A stretch of 64,000 bases of DNA from Allium sativum (taxonomy: Eukaryota; Streptophyta; Magnoliopsida; Asparagales; Amaryllidaceae): NCBI GenBank assembly GCA_030737875.1, contig CM060911.1, positions 51,167,001 through 51,231,000 of the forward strand, given 5' to 3'. Made by a program: the position numbers and the translations under genes. The notes below the pieces were generated by a model. It made no database searches, was not told the origin of the DNA, and was given only the letters and a program-made list of their open reading frames with translations. Positions 1 to 11,879 of the stretch are shown piece by piece (the first letter of the stretch is position 1; each line of letters starts with the position of its first letter).

Positions 1-870
1 AGCCGGAGATAAATGTTTATACTGGACGGATCCGGTTAGGAGACGGAGCTCGTCAACTACGAGTACAATGCATACTCGAGTTTCCATTCTGAGTACAATC
101 CATACTCATATCGAGTTGAAGCTTTGCTTGCCACACCCTGACAAGATTGTCTGTCCCTAGGCACAATCCATACCTGGGATTCTTAGATATGTATAATCCA
201 TACTTAGACGTGATTAAGAATCCTGCCACATCCTGACAAGAAACATGAGTTTGCTTAGCGTAATCCATGCTCGGATAATCCATCCTAAGGAGGGATGTGT
301 GATTGACGTTATCCACGTCTGCCTGTGAAGCGTTGGTGCCCCCAGCGTCAAAGCCAAGTGAGTGAGGGGGTCTCTGCTGAGTATCGACGTTCAGGTCAAA
401 GTTTCCCCCCGAGTCGTGGGTCGTGGTTCGCGGGTCGCTTATACCGATCCGATCGGGTCCTCGTGCTCCCATCCGAAGCATTTCCTAGTGAAGTCCTGGT
501 GGACTGTAAATTGTATTGCCCATCTGAACCGGGGCTGATGTGCGTCGTGCTCGACCCGTGCCCAGATATCTAGTATTGTCAGCATTTCCACCGAAAATGC
601 AACGATCTGTATGTTGTTAATTTCCAGAGGGGAGGCTATTGTCCCTAGGTCGCGGTTCGCGGTACCAATCCGACCCGGTTCGTGATGCTCGCTGGTCGGT
701 CAAGGGGGCGATCTGACCTGGTTGATGTGAGCCGCTCGAGCTGGTTTCATGCTATTTCCGGTGAGTTGTATGCTGATAGGCCTTCCATCCATCTGATAGT
801 CAAGCAATCCGCTTCTTTTCGAGCAAGAAATTGAAGTAGTATCGTGTGCCCCCCTCTTGGCGCGCCAAAA
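1..870 (-). other. Interior remnant of an LTR retroelement, cut by the window edge
   Basis: This GC-richer stretch lies just inside the LTR end at 871. On the minus strand it begins with TTGGCGCGCCAAGAGG followed by a G run (about 851-868), where a primer-binding site would lie if the LTR is the 5' LTR of a minus-strand element. Minus-strand reading frames at 53-481 and 700-912 are open, but I see no Gag, protease or reverse transcriptase motif. It may be a leader, or the inside of a non-autonomous element. The assignment rests on position and the LTR-like junction only. Confidence 0.35.
64..290. repeat. Cluster of imperfect short repeats (core ATAATCCATACT)
   Basis: A short core resembling TACAATCCATACTC recurs about six times (near 64, 93, 169, 192, 262 and 277), with a second motif close to CACACCCTGACAAGA at about 133 and 222. 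Copies differ by one to four bases and spacing is irregular, so this is a decayed direct-repeat cluster and not a fresh satellite. The function is unknown. Confidence 0.5.
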
Positions 871-1436
871 TGTTAAACCAAAAAATGGTACTAATACCCA
901 AATGAAGATCACAAATCACAGAATGCAGAAAATAGTAAATTCAGAGGGAATACACGAGGTTTTTATAGTGGTTCGGCTGTAGATGTAGCCTATGTCCACT
1001 TTATAATCTTATTGTTATACTGACAGATTACAAGAATCGGTTACATGTAGACACACAATCGGTGTGTTTAATGGAATTACAAGAGTTTATACATGCAATT
1101 CACGTGTTAATTGTGTAGAAAGGAGGGGAATTAGGATGTAGGAAGGTGCAAAGTCCTTGCCCTCAGTAATTGTGGAAGCCGTAGAGAAGAATGGCCCAAA
1201 AAATCCCTCAAAATGCCCTCAAATGGCGTATTTATAGGTGTTTCCTGATACCGGTTCGTGAGACATGTGGAACGCATCCCAAAAATCTCTAAATTTGGTG
1301 GAAAACATCCATAAATCCTCTCCAAGTCGTCCTATGTCATGTGTGATCAGATCCGGATTGATAGGAGTGAAAATAGCCATGATAATAGGTCAAAAAAGTG
1401 CGAGGCTGCAGGCGGTTCGTGGTCCTTATGTGCTCG

Positions 1437-1660
1437 ACGATCCCTAGGAGGGCGACCCATAGGATGGTCACGATCCCTAGGAGGGCAACCCCTAGGATAG
1501 TCACGATCCTTAGGGGGCGAGCCCTAGGATGGCCACGAAGCCTGGGGAGCGGGCCCTAGGATGGCCACGATCCCTAGGGGGCGACCCCTAAGATGGTCAC
1601 GAGCCCTAGGACGGCGACCCCTAGGATGGCCAGAACCCTGTGGGGCTAGCCTTAGGATGG
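1437..1660. repeat. Tandem array of 32-33 bp CCTAGG-rich units
   Basis: About seven head-to-tail copies of a 32-33 bp unit, each built from CGATCCCTAGG, GGGCGACCCCTAGG and ATGGYCA. Most units contain two CCTAGG palindromes. The array continues for about one more unit at 6632-6670, beyond the inserted solo LTR. It lies within the LTR at 871-6819. Confidence 0.85.
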
Positions 1661-2008
1661 CCACGTGTAACACCCCACGTCAGTTAGTGTCACTCACAAA
1701 GGGAATGCACTAAGTTCTGTGGAGCTTATGGGTAAAAGATGAAGATAAATTACAAGACAGACAAACATTAAACAGCGGAAAATAAAACTTTGCTTTATTG
1801 ACAAAATAATTTGTACAAGGTTCCTTTACAATATCAGAGTATCAACTGTCTTTACAAAATAAAGAAGCATAAAATACATTTATATTCCCCAATGTAACAA
1901 AAGCCAGCTATAGCAATCCAAAGCCGATGCATCCAAGATTCTTCAAGCTTGGAAAGAGAAATCATCCCAAAACAAATCTGAGCTATCCTATTTCCTCCTT
2001 AACAACCT

Positions 2009-2021
2009 GGGGGGGGGGGGG
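2009..2021. repeat. G13 homopolymer tract (C13 on the sense strand)
   Basis: A run of 13 G, equivalent to the runs at 9845-9856 (12 G) and 17798-17811 (14 G) in the related LTRs and to the shorter C6 run before CAGG at about 59049-59054. On the sense strand each run of C is followed by AG. Confidence 0.85.
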
Positions 2022-3464
2022 AACGGAAGAAAGAAGACGAAAGAAAAACAGAGTCAGACATAAAGCCTGAGTAAGTTCAGTAACTTCTAGCATGTGAACA
2101 TGGAAAACAAAACGACATGAATTAACTGAATACAAGATTACACCATGACGATAGGGTCAACAAGATTAGACAAGGTAGTCACAAGATATGCTAAGATAAA
2201 CTGGATACGCTCTAATACTTTCGCTGCTTCGCTATTTACTTGTTATACTGGTTTCTATATCCCTGCACTGCCTAACTAGTGTTTCAACTAGTAACGATAA
2301 CGTGATCCCAATCCCTGTATTTTCCATCGCCTTCAGGCATCCATTTATTAGTTGTTACCTAGATCTAATCTAGGGTTTTCTATCCACTGCTTTCTAGATT
2401 TAACTATAGTTTTACGCTATCTGCTGAACGCTTTTCGAGTTCAGGGTTTATGCCACCTAGTCCAACTAGGGATTACGCTACCTGTCGAACAATGCCCCCA
2501 AGTCTAGGACACACTACCTAGAGTGGTATATGTTCCTAGGCTTCCCCACGTATGTATCGCGAATCGTTATCGCTTGTCTAGATGCACATGTCCTGTAATG
2601 TGCGATCCGAGTCCTGTGACATGGCAAATCAAGGAATACAGAACTCGGTCGGGAGCTTTCAGATATCTGCCGATGCAGATGCTAAGGTCTGTTTTAATTC
2701 CAATGGCTATGGTCCCACTTGACCCCTCCCTCAGCTAATGAAAGGCACACCTTGTAAAATGAGAACTATACGCCGACCCCCGGTGCCCCACTATCCTATG
2801 GCCATCCGCAACCATAACTAGATAGCAAGTATATGGTCTTTTGGAGTTCTCCGCCTTTCCGCTTCACGTATCTCGATTGACTCAAGATGGATGGTAGACG
2901 ACGAGTTGCTATCACAGGGCTACCGTCTTCTCGCCGAATCACGCTGGTCCATCCTAGTCTTTTGGTTGCCACATATATATTGCAACCAAGGCATACCCTC
3001 GGTTCTTCTAACGCAGACCTTAACCTCTGTGAGCCCAGGATGATCATCTGCAGCCTCACAGAGGGATACCAAGAGTACCCTCACGTGCCCTCGAAGCCTC
3101 GGGCTTCGTAACCCAATTCGTTGGAGCCTTCTTAAAACCAGATGGATGTCTACTCCTTCGTGTTATACTAAGAATTACTACTTAGTTCTACTAACTAAGG
3201 TTTACCACTTAGTTTCCAAATTCCTTGTTTTCTTAACTAAGTTTTACTACTTAGTCCCTTTTTCAACTGAGGTCTACTACTTAGTTTTCTTTCTCGCCAG
3301 GTTGGGTTGGTTAAGTGTATTTAGTCGATTCAAGCTATCTTAACCCTCTTCCCTTATCCTATTACACTGGTTAAGTGTTATCCCTTCATGCTTTTTACTT
3401 AACCCTATTCATTTATCATATTCTGATGGTTAAGCGTTCAAGTTTACTTAACCCTATGGTCTAG

Positions 3465-3745
3465 TCCAGTTAACATATTAATTTGGCTAAGTGTATTACT
3501 TAACCCCAACCTCTAGTCTAATTAACATGTTAAATTGGCTAAGTGTATTAACTTTACTTAACCCCACCTTCTAGTCTAGTCAACATGTTAATTTGGCTAA
3601 GTATTCCCATGGACTTAACCCTCCCATTCTAGCTTTAACTGTGCTAAGTTGGTTAAGTGTTCCTTAACCTTCCCATTCTAGCTTAACCGTGTTAGGTTGG
3701 TTAAGTGTTCCTATGGACTTAACTCTCCCATTCTTGTTCTAGCTT
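3465..3745. repeat. About five imperfect repeats of a 60-bp TTAAGTG/CTTAACCC unit
   Basis: Units of about 60 bp alternate GGYTAAGTGT with ACTTAACCC and TCTAGTCTA or ATTCTAGCTT. A looser region with the same words extends back to about 3160. Each unit can self-pair because TTAAGT and ACTTAA are complementary. Similar GGGTTAAGTAAAT words recur in the LTRs at 10515-10690 and 57842-58010. Confidence 0.65.
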
Positions 3746-3770
3746 TAATTAATAAACTAAAGCCGCAACC

Positions 3771-3858
3771 TCTCACATTAGACAGATATTGCTGCGGTTA
3801 CTGAATGTGCCGGTCGGTTCCGGGCAGGTTTACACCGCAACTCAGTCTAACCTCGGCA
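3771..3858 (-). other. Conserved LTR hairpin, single copy
   Basis: On the sense (minus) strand this reads GAGGTTAGACTG, then TTGCGGTG, the core GCCCGGAACCGACCGGC, then ACCGCA and GTCTAATGTGAG. Outer arm TTAGAC pairs with GTCTAA, middle arm TGCGGT with ACCGCA, and the core folds through CCGG. The same three-part hairpin with different arm sequences lies at 10711-10921, 18811-19021 and 57268-57482. Its position, inside the candidate LTR intron, is also shared. Confidence 0.7.
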
Positions 3859-5853
3859 TATTCATGTTTTCTAAGTTCAAAGGGTTTTTGATTAATTTCC
3901 AAATCTGGTTTTGAAAACAACCATCCCGTCCTTCGGATCAGTTAGGGATAGCCAGGGAGGGCAGGAAACTTGTATTTTCCAAACCCAAGCCTAGACACTA
4001 TCCTCTCTGTCACCCTAGAACCTTCTGGTCTATGTGTTATAAAAAGGGATGTTATCAAAATACTTTTCTTTTGTTTATAAATTGTTAACAATTTATTTCA
4101 AAAGCCCATTTCCCCTTTTTAGACAAATTTGGCCTATATTTATTTGTCAAGCCTACTAGTATACTTATATTCTAGGCCCAAGTCCTAACCCAACATGCAG
4201 TTTAGGCCATTTCCTATTTCATTGCCGAAACTAGATTAAATATCCTAGTTTATAATTTATGGCCAAAACTTAACCAAGTTACATATTTTGTGGTAAATGA
4301 ACAATTTAACATTTATGACAAATAAGTAAATTACTCCTAATTTACTTATTTCATTACTACTCTTTTAATGTACATTGTCACATTTATTATTATGGCCCAT
4401 TCTCTCTTATTTATCATATTTATACTTTTTGGTAAGTAAATTATACCAAATTTAGTGTCGCTAACCATAATTTATTCTAAACATGACAATTGCTCACAAT
4501 TATGAATAAATTCAAAATTGTGCTAATATACTTATTCCAAATCAACCTTAATTAACCCAATCTTGGTTTAACATCCTAATTCACAATTTATGGCAAAACT
4601 AGGATTATTTTTCTAGTTTACATTTTATGCCTAAAATTTAGCTTACTTACTAATGCTAAATTTAATATGTCAAAATCACATATTCCCTAATCCATATCAA
4701 ATTTCCCCGTTTTCATTTTAATATGCATGTCATAATACATATTCCAAATTATGCCAATTTCCAAGTTTACAATTACGTTCATATTCATTTCCATGTTTTT
4801 CCCCAAATCGCATTCCCACCGTTCGAATAATCGTGATTCAACCTAGATTATAAATAAATCTAGATTCGTAGATAAAAAGGGAATGAATCAAAATGACAAG
4901 AAGGAATAATTGACATAAAAAGGTTTGGATAACAATGTAGGTTCAAGAATATGGGTAGACCTAACTAAATAGGTAAATTCCCACTGTCTTAAAACCAAAG
5001 AATTGGCAAAATAGGTTCAAGAACGTGGGTAGACCTAACTTAATAGGTAAATTCCCACTGTCTTAAAACCAAAGAAAAAACCAAGGAACAGGTAGAATAA
5101 ATAATTGGGTTTAGACCCAATTTCACAATCACCAAACTAAAGCAATATTTTCCTAATCATGAATCATGGGTGTCAAAATCACAATTGTCCTCATTATGTC
5201 ATAAGCAATAGTTTATGTCTAATTCAAGGGCTTATGTTCTTAGTCATAAGTAATGTCCATGGTCATAGGCAATATAGGCGATGTTCATAGTCCAAAAGGG
5301 AAAATAATTCCCATAGTCCTAAGTCATTGTCATAGGCAATGTTTATATGTCCCAAAATCAAAGGCTTATGTCATAGTCCAAAGGCATATGCTTTCAAAGG
5401 CCACAGTTCTATAGTCATAGTCACGGTTACAGTCTTATTTGTCCTCGAATCATAACAGTTCTTAATTCAGTCCAAGAGTATAAACACAGATTCGAAGAGA
5501 GAGAGAGAGAGAGACTTGGCATATTCCTTTATTCCTTTAATTTCATGTCACAAATAAAACAAAATATTCAGATCTAGAAATAACCAACTTACATAAAATA
5601 GATCTAGAAAAGAAGGAAAGCGTGGCTATGATTCGTGCGTCGTTGCTTGAAACTTGTTTGAGCTAGCCTTTGAATTCTTCACTTGAAACTTTGATTTGAA
5701 TCCCTCCTTAAAAGTCTTTTAGCAGCATCTCCTCGTCTTGAATCATATTTTATTTTATTTATTTAAGAAAATTTAGAAGAGGGGAAGAAGCCATGAATCT
5801 TAGCAGCATAAGGATAGAAAAGAATTGGTGCAAAGAGAATGAAGACTAGGGCT

Positions 5854-5862
5854 GTTTATATA
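5854..5862 (-). promoter_or_regulatory. TATA box of the solo LTR
   Basis: TATATAAAC on the minus strand, about 770 bases inside the sense 5' end of the LTR. It is the only strong TATA in that stretch that is followed by a GC-richer, exon-like segment and then by a splice donor. The position is similar to the TATA motifs in the related LTRs. Confidence 0.55.
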
Positions 5863-6378
5863 GCTGCTCAAGACCTTATCGTACACGCAGCGCTGAGTCA
5901 GCATTGAACCTAGTTAAGAAAATAGTCCAGGTACGTAGATGAATCTAGCCAAACCTTATCATACACGCAGTGCTGAGTCAGCATTGGGTCCCACAAGCTA
6001 TTTTGGCGTAAAAGTTTGATTTTCAAACTTTTGAATTTCTGGAATTTATTTAACTGTTTTATTCACATGAAATATTCTTATATGTATACAATTCCTCTAA
6101 CGACCATTTTACGCGTATATATATACGCACAACTTTCATTTTATTTTCAAAATTCAAATGATGTTGCCATATTTCATTGACTGTAGCCTTATCTTGAATT
6201 TTATCTTTCGTATACATATATTTTTGCATATATATATATATATATTCTCATATGTATATATATATATATTCTTTATTTCGTTATATGTACATTCTTATCC
6301 TTTCAAATTTTGAATTTGTATACGTACATATATTTGCATGTTCTGTTGGCCCTCTCTAAAACAAAGATAAAAAATTAT

Positions 6379-6451
6379 GTCGCCACCGGGGTTCGAACCC
6401 CCGACCTCCATGCTACAAATCCAATGCCTTAACCAACTGAGCTACAGAGGC
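6379..6451 (-). pseudogene. tRNA-like sequence, anticodon UGU (Thr-like), within the LTR
   Basis: The 73-nt minus-strand sequence has GCCTCTG at the 5' side, an A box (TAGCTCAGTTGG), an anticodon loop TTTGTAG and a B box (GGTTCGAACCC) in a T arm with a G/C-rich stem. The A and B boxes match RNA polymerase III internal promoter consensus well. However, the acceptor 3' side (TGGCGAC) does not pair with GCCTCTG, and the anticodon stem (TTGGA/CATGG) is poorly paired, so a functional tRNA is unlikely. It lies in the sense 5' part (U3) of the solo LTR, upstream of its TATA box. It could be a captured tRNA pseudogene or the head of a SINE. Confidence 0.6.
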
Positions 6452-9400
6452 TTTTGTTAATAAGTCTTAGAACAATAATAATTATTGTTCTCTCCTTACT
6501 TCTCTTTTTCATGTTAGTTACAATACTTAAATTAAACAACTGCGTGGATCTTTTTCTTTTAATTTTTCTTTTAAAAATTAATTATACTTTAATTTGAGAA
6601 TCTTAATGTCGCAGAATTACGGGGTGTTACACCACGATCCCTAGGGGGTGAGCCCTAGGAGGGCGAGTCGGTCAAGGAAGGTGAGATCCGATCCAAATTC
6701 CAAGCTAGCAACGCTTCGTCACTTCATCCAAGTGATTGCCAGTCCACACTCAAATCCTGAGTTGTTCCAGATGGTAGAAATTCGTGTTGAGACGATTTCT
6801 GCCAAAAGATAGTGTAACATTATGGCATATCAAAGTTTTTAATTTGAAATGAATAGTAACATCCCAAAGTGAAGTTCGTTTAGGCCATTTAGCGAGGTTT
6901 TTAAAAGAAATTTCTTTTCGAAAGTTTCTTTTTTATTTTTATAACGACTTTCTGGAAAATTTAAGTGTAAAATAACAAGTTTTGAAAAATAATATTATTT
7001 TTGTGATTAAAATAATATTAAAATTGTCTTAAAGTGGAAATATTTGATTTTGAAGAGAATGACTGAAATAGAAGTTCCAACGATGATTATATATATTATA
7101 TAATTTATAAAATGTTTTTGAAGTATTTTGATTTATTTTTATTTATAAATCGATTCGGGGTTGAATAGGACGTATCGCGCAACGACTATTTGCGAATGTC
7201 AACCCATAACTTTGAATTGACGTACCAGGAGATCCGACCGTCGGATTCTCCTGAAAATGAAAGTGTTAGATCCGTAATGAAATGTATTTTCAAATGAAAT
7301 AATAAATGTTTAAATCCAATTGTTTGGTTTTGAATTAATTCCATATCTGTTTTGGAAAAGGTCGCTATGGATGTAGTTCAGTGACCTGAAATTGGAAACC
7401 GACTGTAAGGACCTTAATAAAATTATTAGAAATATGGATAAATTCTGTTAAATCATAATAAATGATTTGGAAAGATATTGGATGGAATTTCCAAATTTGA
7501 AAGATAAATGATATTTTTTTTCTTAATAAACTAGTTAACAACTAGAGCTAAAAATCCAATGGTTTAAAAATAATATATGGAATCGTGAAGGTTTTTGATA
7601 TAACCAAAGTTTTCCAACATACGAATTGGATTGGATTTGATTGGAAACAATCTTTATATATTTTGGTATTGGATTCCGTAATTACATGGATATTGTTTAG
7701 GGGAATTTGGAAGATATAGATAATGTTATTCCCAAAGCGGTATTTGTTGGTTTCAGAATTTGGTGTTAAATATAAGCCGATGCGATTTCTATTCAAAGCC
7801 TTGTATTTGATTTCAAATTAGATTTTGGGTTTGTCATGAATGGTTTCTTAAATAACACTGTTCTTAAACCCAGTAGAAAATAAGATTTATGGAATAAATC
7901 TTTTATCAAGATTTGTTGGAGTTTTCCAATTAAATAAATAAAATTGGAATTAAATGGAAGATTGATTTTGGGTTTATTGTGAATAATGTTTTGAATAGAC
8001 ATTTGTTCTTTAACCCAGTTAAGGGCCATATCAATTTTCTAAAGTTGAACAATCATTAAATAATGGTTTGTGAGAATTAAAACCGTATTAGAGTTTTATT
8101 GAATTTTTAATTAGATTTGGAATGTAAAGTAGTAATTAAATTTACCAAAACACGATGGGTGTTAGATATGGAGTACTACTAGTTTTGCTCCATAAGATGA
8201 ATAGGTTGGGAATGATATAGTGACACGAGTAATTACTTTCGTAAGAATACATATTCCCGATAAGGTTTATAAACCTTATTTTGCATTAAGTGTGTGAAAA
8301 GGTATTATAAAATCTTTTGAAAGGATTTCAAAGTATAAATCTTTGATAAGATTTATAGGGTTAATTCCCAATACGAAGAATATTTGAAAATAATAATATT
8401 CCGGATTGGAATAAGATGAATGCTATCTTTATATATCACTTGATTTTCAAGATGCGCGAGTTATTCAGAAAGACTGGGTTTAACCCATTCTGAATAATTG
8501 TTATGATGATTAAAAGTCAAAGATATGAAGACGGTGGTTCAAGACCAAAGATCTTCACATCGTTTGGACTATTGCCAATGTCTCGATTGGGCTGTACACC
8601 CAAGACGAGGTAATGAGTGGTGGTCGTCCAGACGTACTTGGATATCGACTGAATATGCGAAGACCTCTCTCCTGTATTGGACATATGAGACGAGGAATAA
8701 GATGCCTTCAGTTTCGTTCAGACCCAGAACGGACTTGCAAATGGATTGTGTATCTGACATTGTACTTTATGTTGTATAAATTGATCTCTACTAAATATAT
8801 ATCTGTTTGGTAGCAGAGAATTTAATCTCTTAAATTAACACCCTTCTTTGAGACGTACGAGCTCAGAAGTTATATATTATGGACATTAGTTGTATGGTAT
8901 GAATTGACAATGTGGCATGTTGAGATGCATGGATCAAATCTTTTTTTGAAAAGCAGTGCTTTGTGGATGATGATCAAAGCATGTCTGATATAGCATAGCT
9001 TTGTGTTGTGACGCGACTGCGTCAAGCTTCACTCCCTGATATGAGCCAAAAATGGGATGAAGGACAGTAGGGAGGATATGCATTTCTTTCTAGCTAGAAG
9101 TGATGTCATGGTGAAGGACCAAGGCATTTTACTTATGTCGATGTTGGAATCGAGGGCCCTCGGATGTGGCTGCACAAGGCCATGGTAGTCGACCACCTGA
9201 CCAAGAGGTCAAGTAAAACCAGGAAGCGTATTGTTCAGGCAATGCTAATCAGAGAAGTACTACTGACCGGCCCTACCACTCCAAAGGGATTGTGTTTTTC
9301 CCTAGGACATTTTGCTAAAGATGTTCCGAAGTTCGGATGAGGAAGATCCTTTCCCTCGGTTCATGATGGAAACCCAATTTCCGATACGACCCTTGCGTTT

Positions 9401-10710
9401 TCAGTTGTATACCTGTATGGCGATATAATAGGATAGGGTATTATGCCATCCAAGATTAATACATTTGTGACACCCCAAATCTGTTAATGTCACTCATTAA
9501 GAGAATGCATTAAGTTTCGTGAAGCGTTATAGGCAAACAGAAATAGAACCATTACAAGACAGATATAAAATAGCAGCAGAATTAAAAACTTTTATTAATT
9601 ATAAAGCATAACTTCGTGGTTCAAAACATCATGAGTCTGAAAATACATAAACCCAGTACATCATCTTAAACATATCCGTCTTGTACTTAAAATATCAGAG
9701 TACAGTAATAAAAGAAATATAATTCCCCAAACAAAACATAGCAATAGTAGAAAGGATAAGAGCTCGATCAATACATCTATGCAACTCCAAGCAAGATGAA
9801 AGCAGAATCCTGATCAAGCTTGAGTATTTCTACACTGAAAACCTGGGGGGGGGGGGTAAATGGAAGAAAAGAAGAAAAAACAAAATGGGTCAGACATAAA
9901 GTCTGGCGAGTCTAGTTACTTTTAGCATATAAATAAGTGAAAGTATCATGACAGGCATATAAAGTGGACAAGAGAGATAACATCATAATAGGCAAACAGA
10001 ACAAACATGATGGAGTATACTACGCTTCTCTAAGGTTATTAACAAGCAGCCGAACATACCGGAGTTGCCCCTAAGGTTATTAACGGGCTTCCCAACATAT
10101 CGGAGTCTAGATGTACCCTAATTACTACCCTAATCGATCGGCTCCCTACTCTGTAGATACTCTGTGTTGGCCACACATTAGGGTGTATCACTCCCTAAAG
10201 TGGCAACCCTTCGTTTTCAGTATGCGCACAACCATATCTACAGGTGCCACGACGTCTAAACCTCCTCTGTCGGTCCCATGCATGCACATGACCCCGTCGA
10301 AATGCGCCGCTTACACCATTCCCCACGTTTGGATCTCTTACAATCAGCCTAGTAAGCGTGCCCCGACTCCGACCTAGTTCGGAGTACTCATTTGATACCT
10401 ATATATGGGTTACTGATTGAAACAGGTCCCACACATAAGATGATACAAGCTTCCCCATATGCTTGCATCCCCACTAGGTTTTCCACAGGTTATGCCATAC
10501 CAGAGTAAAAGATTGCATAACCCCACTAGTTAAGTTTGTGGGCCTATATATAAAAATATTACCCACCCACCCAAGATTTACTTAACCCACCCACTGTTCC
10601 AAACAAGTTTACTTAACCCTACTCAAGTTATATGTTAACCCATATGGATTCAACTAGGTTAAGTATTCCAATTCATTACCATACTCATTTATGGTTATAA
10701 TGTGATATAC

Positions 10711-10921
10711 CTCCCACATTAAGCCTATCACTTGTGGATGCTGGATATGCCGGTCGGTTCCGGGCAGACTTCTTCCACAAGTTAGACTTAACCTCGTGTC
10801 TTAGCACGTCTCGTGTTTATGCACTTAGACCCCTCACATTAGATTCACCGCTTGTTGTCGCTGGATATGTCGGTCGGTTCCGGGCAGACTTCCACCACAA
10901 GTGTAATATAACCTCGTGTCT
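10711..10921 (-). other. Tandem pair of conserved LTR hairpins
   Basis: Two copies, 10711-10801 and 10828-10921, offset about 120 bp. In sense each reads GACACGAGGTT, an outer arm, CTTGTGG, AAGTCTGCCCGG, a loop, CCGGCATATCCAGC, CCACAAG, the outer arm complement and TAATGTGAG. In copy 1 TTAAGTC pairs with GGCTTAA through one G-U. Copy 2 has a slightly decayed outer arm here, but its partner in the other LTR pairs perfectly. Open frames over this stretch are incidental. Confidence 0.75.
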
Positions 10922-11879
10922 AAGCGCGGTTACAGTTTCTAATTACTGTAATTCTAGGCATTTCTATTATTAACCAATTATTCCCATGTCGTTATAGGTT
11001 TTCATGCCCCTTCCCCAAGTTATGTTCATAATGAACCATATGCCCTAAATTAAGGTCTTTAATCACAAGTTGATTTATGTCCCCGACTTCATGTTCATAT
11101 ATTTCATCCAAGTTATGCCTATAATTCCAATCACGAGTTATTCCCCAATTTTATCTTTTCCCCTCGTTCCCAAATTAACGCATTCGCAAATTTCAGCGGC
11201 ACGCCTAGGCTTAAAGGTAGCCTGGCTATATAAGATAAAAAGGGAAAGCACAGAGGGAAGAGGACAGAAATGATCATACTAACAAGGTGGACATATAATG
11301 GCAGAAATAGGAATAAGCATATAGTGGCATAATGACAAGATAGACATATAGGAACAGATCTGATAAACATGTGACCATAGAACCGATTCCAACATAATAA
11401 GGATATCATAAACAGGCATGATGAGATCTAAACAATGAATACCCAACTAGTAACAGATCTGATTTAGCCACAAACATAATAGGAACAGACATGAGGTGAT
11501 CTAAACAGTGAATTAGATCTATAAACAAGGACAGATCTAACATGATAAATAGACACAGGTTCAGATCTAGTTTCATAGTCATGTCAGAATAATTTGGATA
11601 AACATGTTATAGCAGATCTGATATGATTCACATAGCCATAGGCATAGATCCAAATTATAGTCATGTCAGTATTTACTTTTTAATTATTTAGATCTAAAAT
11701 TAACATAGACTCACAGTGTTTGGATCTAGAAAACTAGAAGAAACGATTGCTGATGTTGAATCACAGATCTCTAAACTCTAGTTGATTGCTGAAGAAGAAA
11801 AGGTTCGATTCAATCTGGGCAGAGGCAACATCTAGTCCTCCATTATTTTTAGTGTGGAGATACAAGAGAAATGGGTTCT

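Larger units (their letters stand above)
2007..5592 (-). other. Candidate intron within the solo LTR
   Basis: On the minus strand a strong donor (GTAAGTTGG, first base at 5592) lies about 265 bases after the TATA box. A strong acceptor is formed by a pyrimidine stretch ending in C13 and AG, with the last base at 2007. The bases between are AT-rich. The matching arrangement in three other LTRs in this window supports a shared splicing signal, but splicing itself is not shown. Confidence 0.4.
1666..6631 (-). mobile_element. Solo LTR (4966 bp) of a Ty3/Gypsy-type family
   Basis: The sequence starts TGTAACACCCCACGTC and ends ACGGGGTGTTACA, flanked by the 5-bp direct repeat CCACG (1661-1665 and 6632-6636), so the insertion is precisely delimited. 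There is no internal domain or second LTR, hence a solo LTR. It shares with the Gypsy LTRs at 9466 and 17419 the start (TTAGTGTCACTCA...GAATGCA), the poly-G tract, the CAGACATAAAG hairpin motif and the GCCGGTCGGTTCCGGGC hairpin core, so it is a longer, diverged relative. Sense is the minus strand: the TATA box at 5854 lies near the 5' end and most of the LTR is downstream of it. It sits inside a tandem array in an older LTR. Confidence 0.88.
871..6819 (-). repeat. LTR of about 0.98 kb, split by a later solo-LTR insertion
   Basis: The termini are TGTTAAACC at 871 and GTGTAACA ending at 6819, so both ends carry the TG...CA of an LTR, with a short TGTTA/TAACA inverted repeat. Removing the inserted element and one 5-bp target duplication leaves roughly 980 bp. 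Near the left end is the phrase GTGGTTCGGCTGTAG with CCTATGTCCAC downstream, a pattern seen in plant retroelement LTRs. The interior appears to lie on the left (1-870), making this the 5' LTR of a minus-strand element. Its partner LTR and target duplication lie outside the window. Confidence 0.5.

Noticed and set aside
3160..3780. CRISPR-like array suggested by regularly repeated TTAAGTG words
   Set aside because: Units are contiguous and diverged with no unique spacers, and the context is a plant LTR.
6379..6451. Functional tRNA-Thr gene
   Set aside because: Acceptor and anticodon stems do not pair, so it is recorded as a tRNA-like pseudogene.
10111..10377. Open frame MYPNYYPNRS, similar to one at 18180-18410
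   Set aside because: The likeness is because both lie at the same place in the two Gypsy LTRs. The frames differ in length and are antisense to the element.
10734..10973. Open frame with GYAGRFRADF repeated, also at 18834-19073
   Set aside because: The apparent protein repeat is the translated conserved hairpin pair. Arm changes are compensated at the base-pair level, and the sense strand is the other one.
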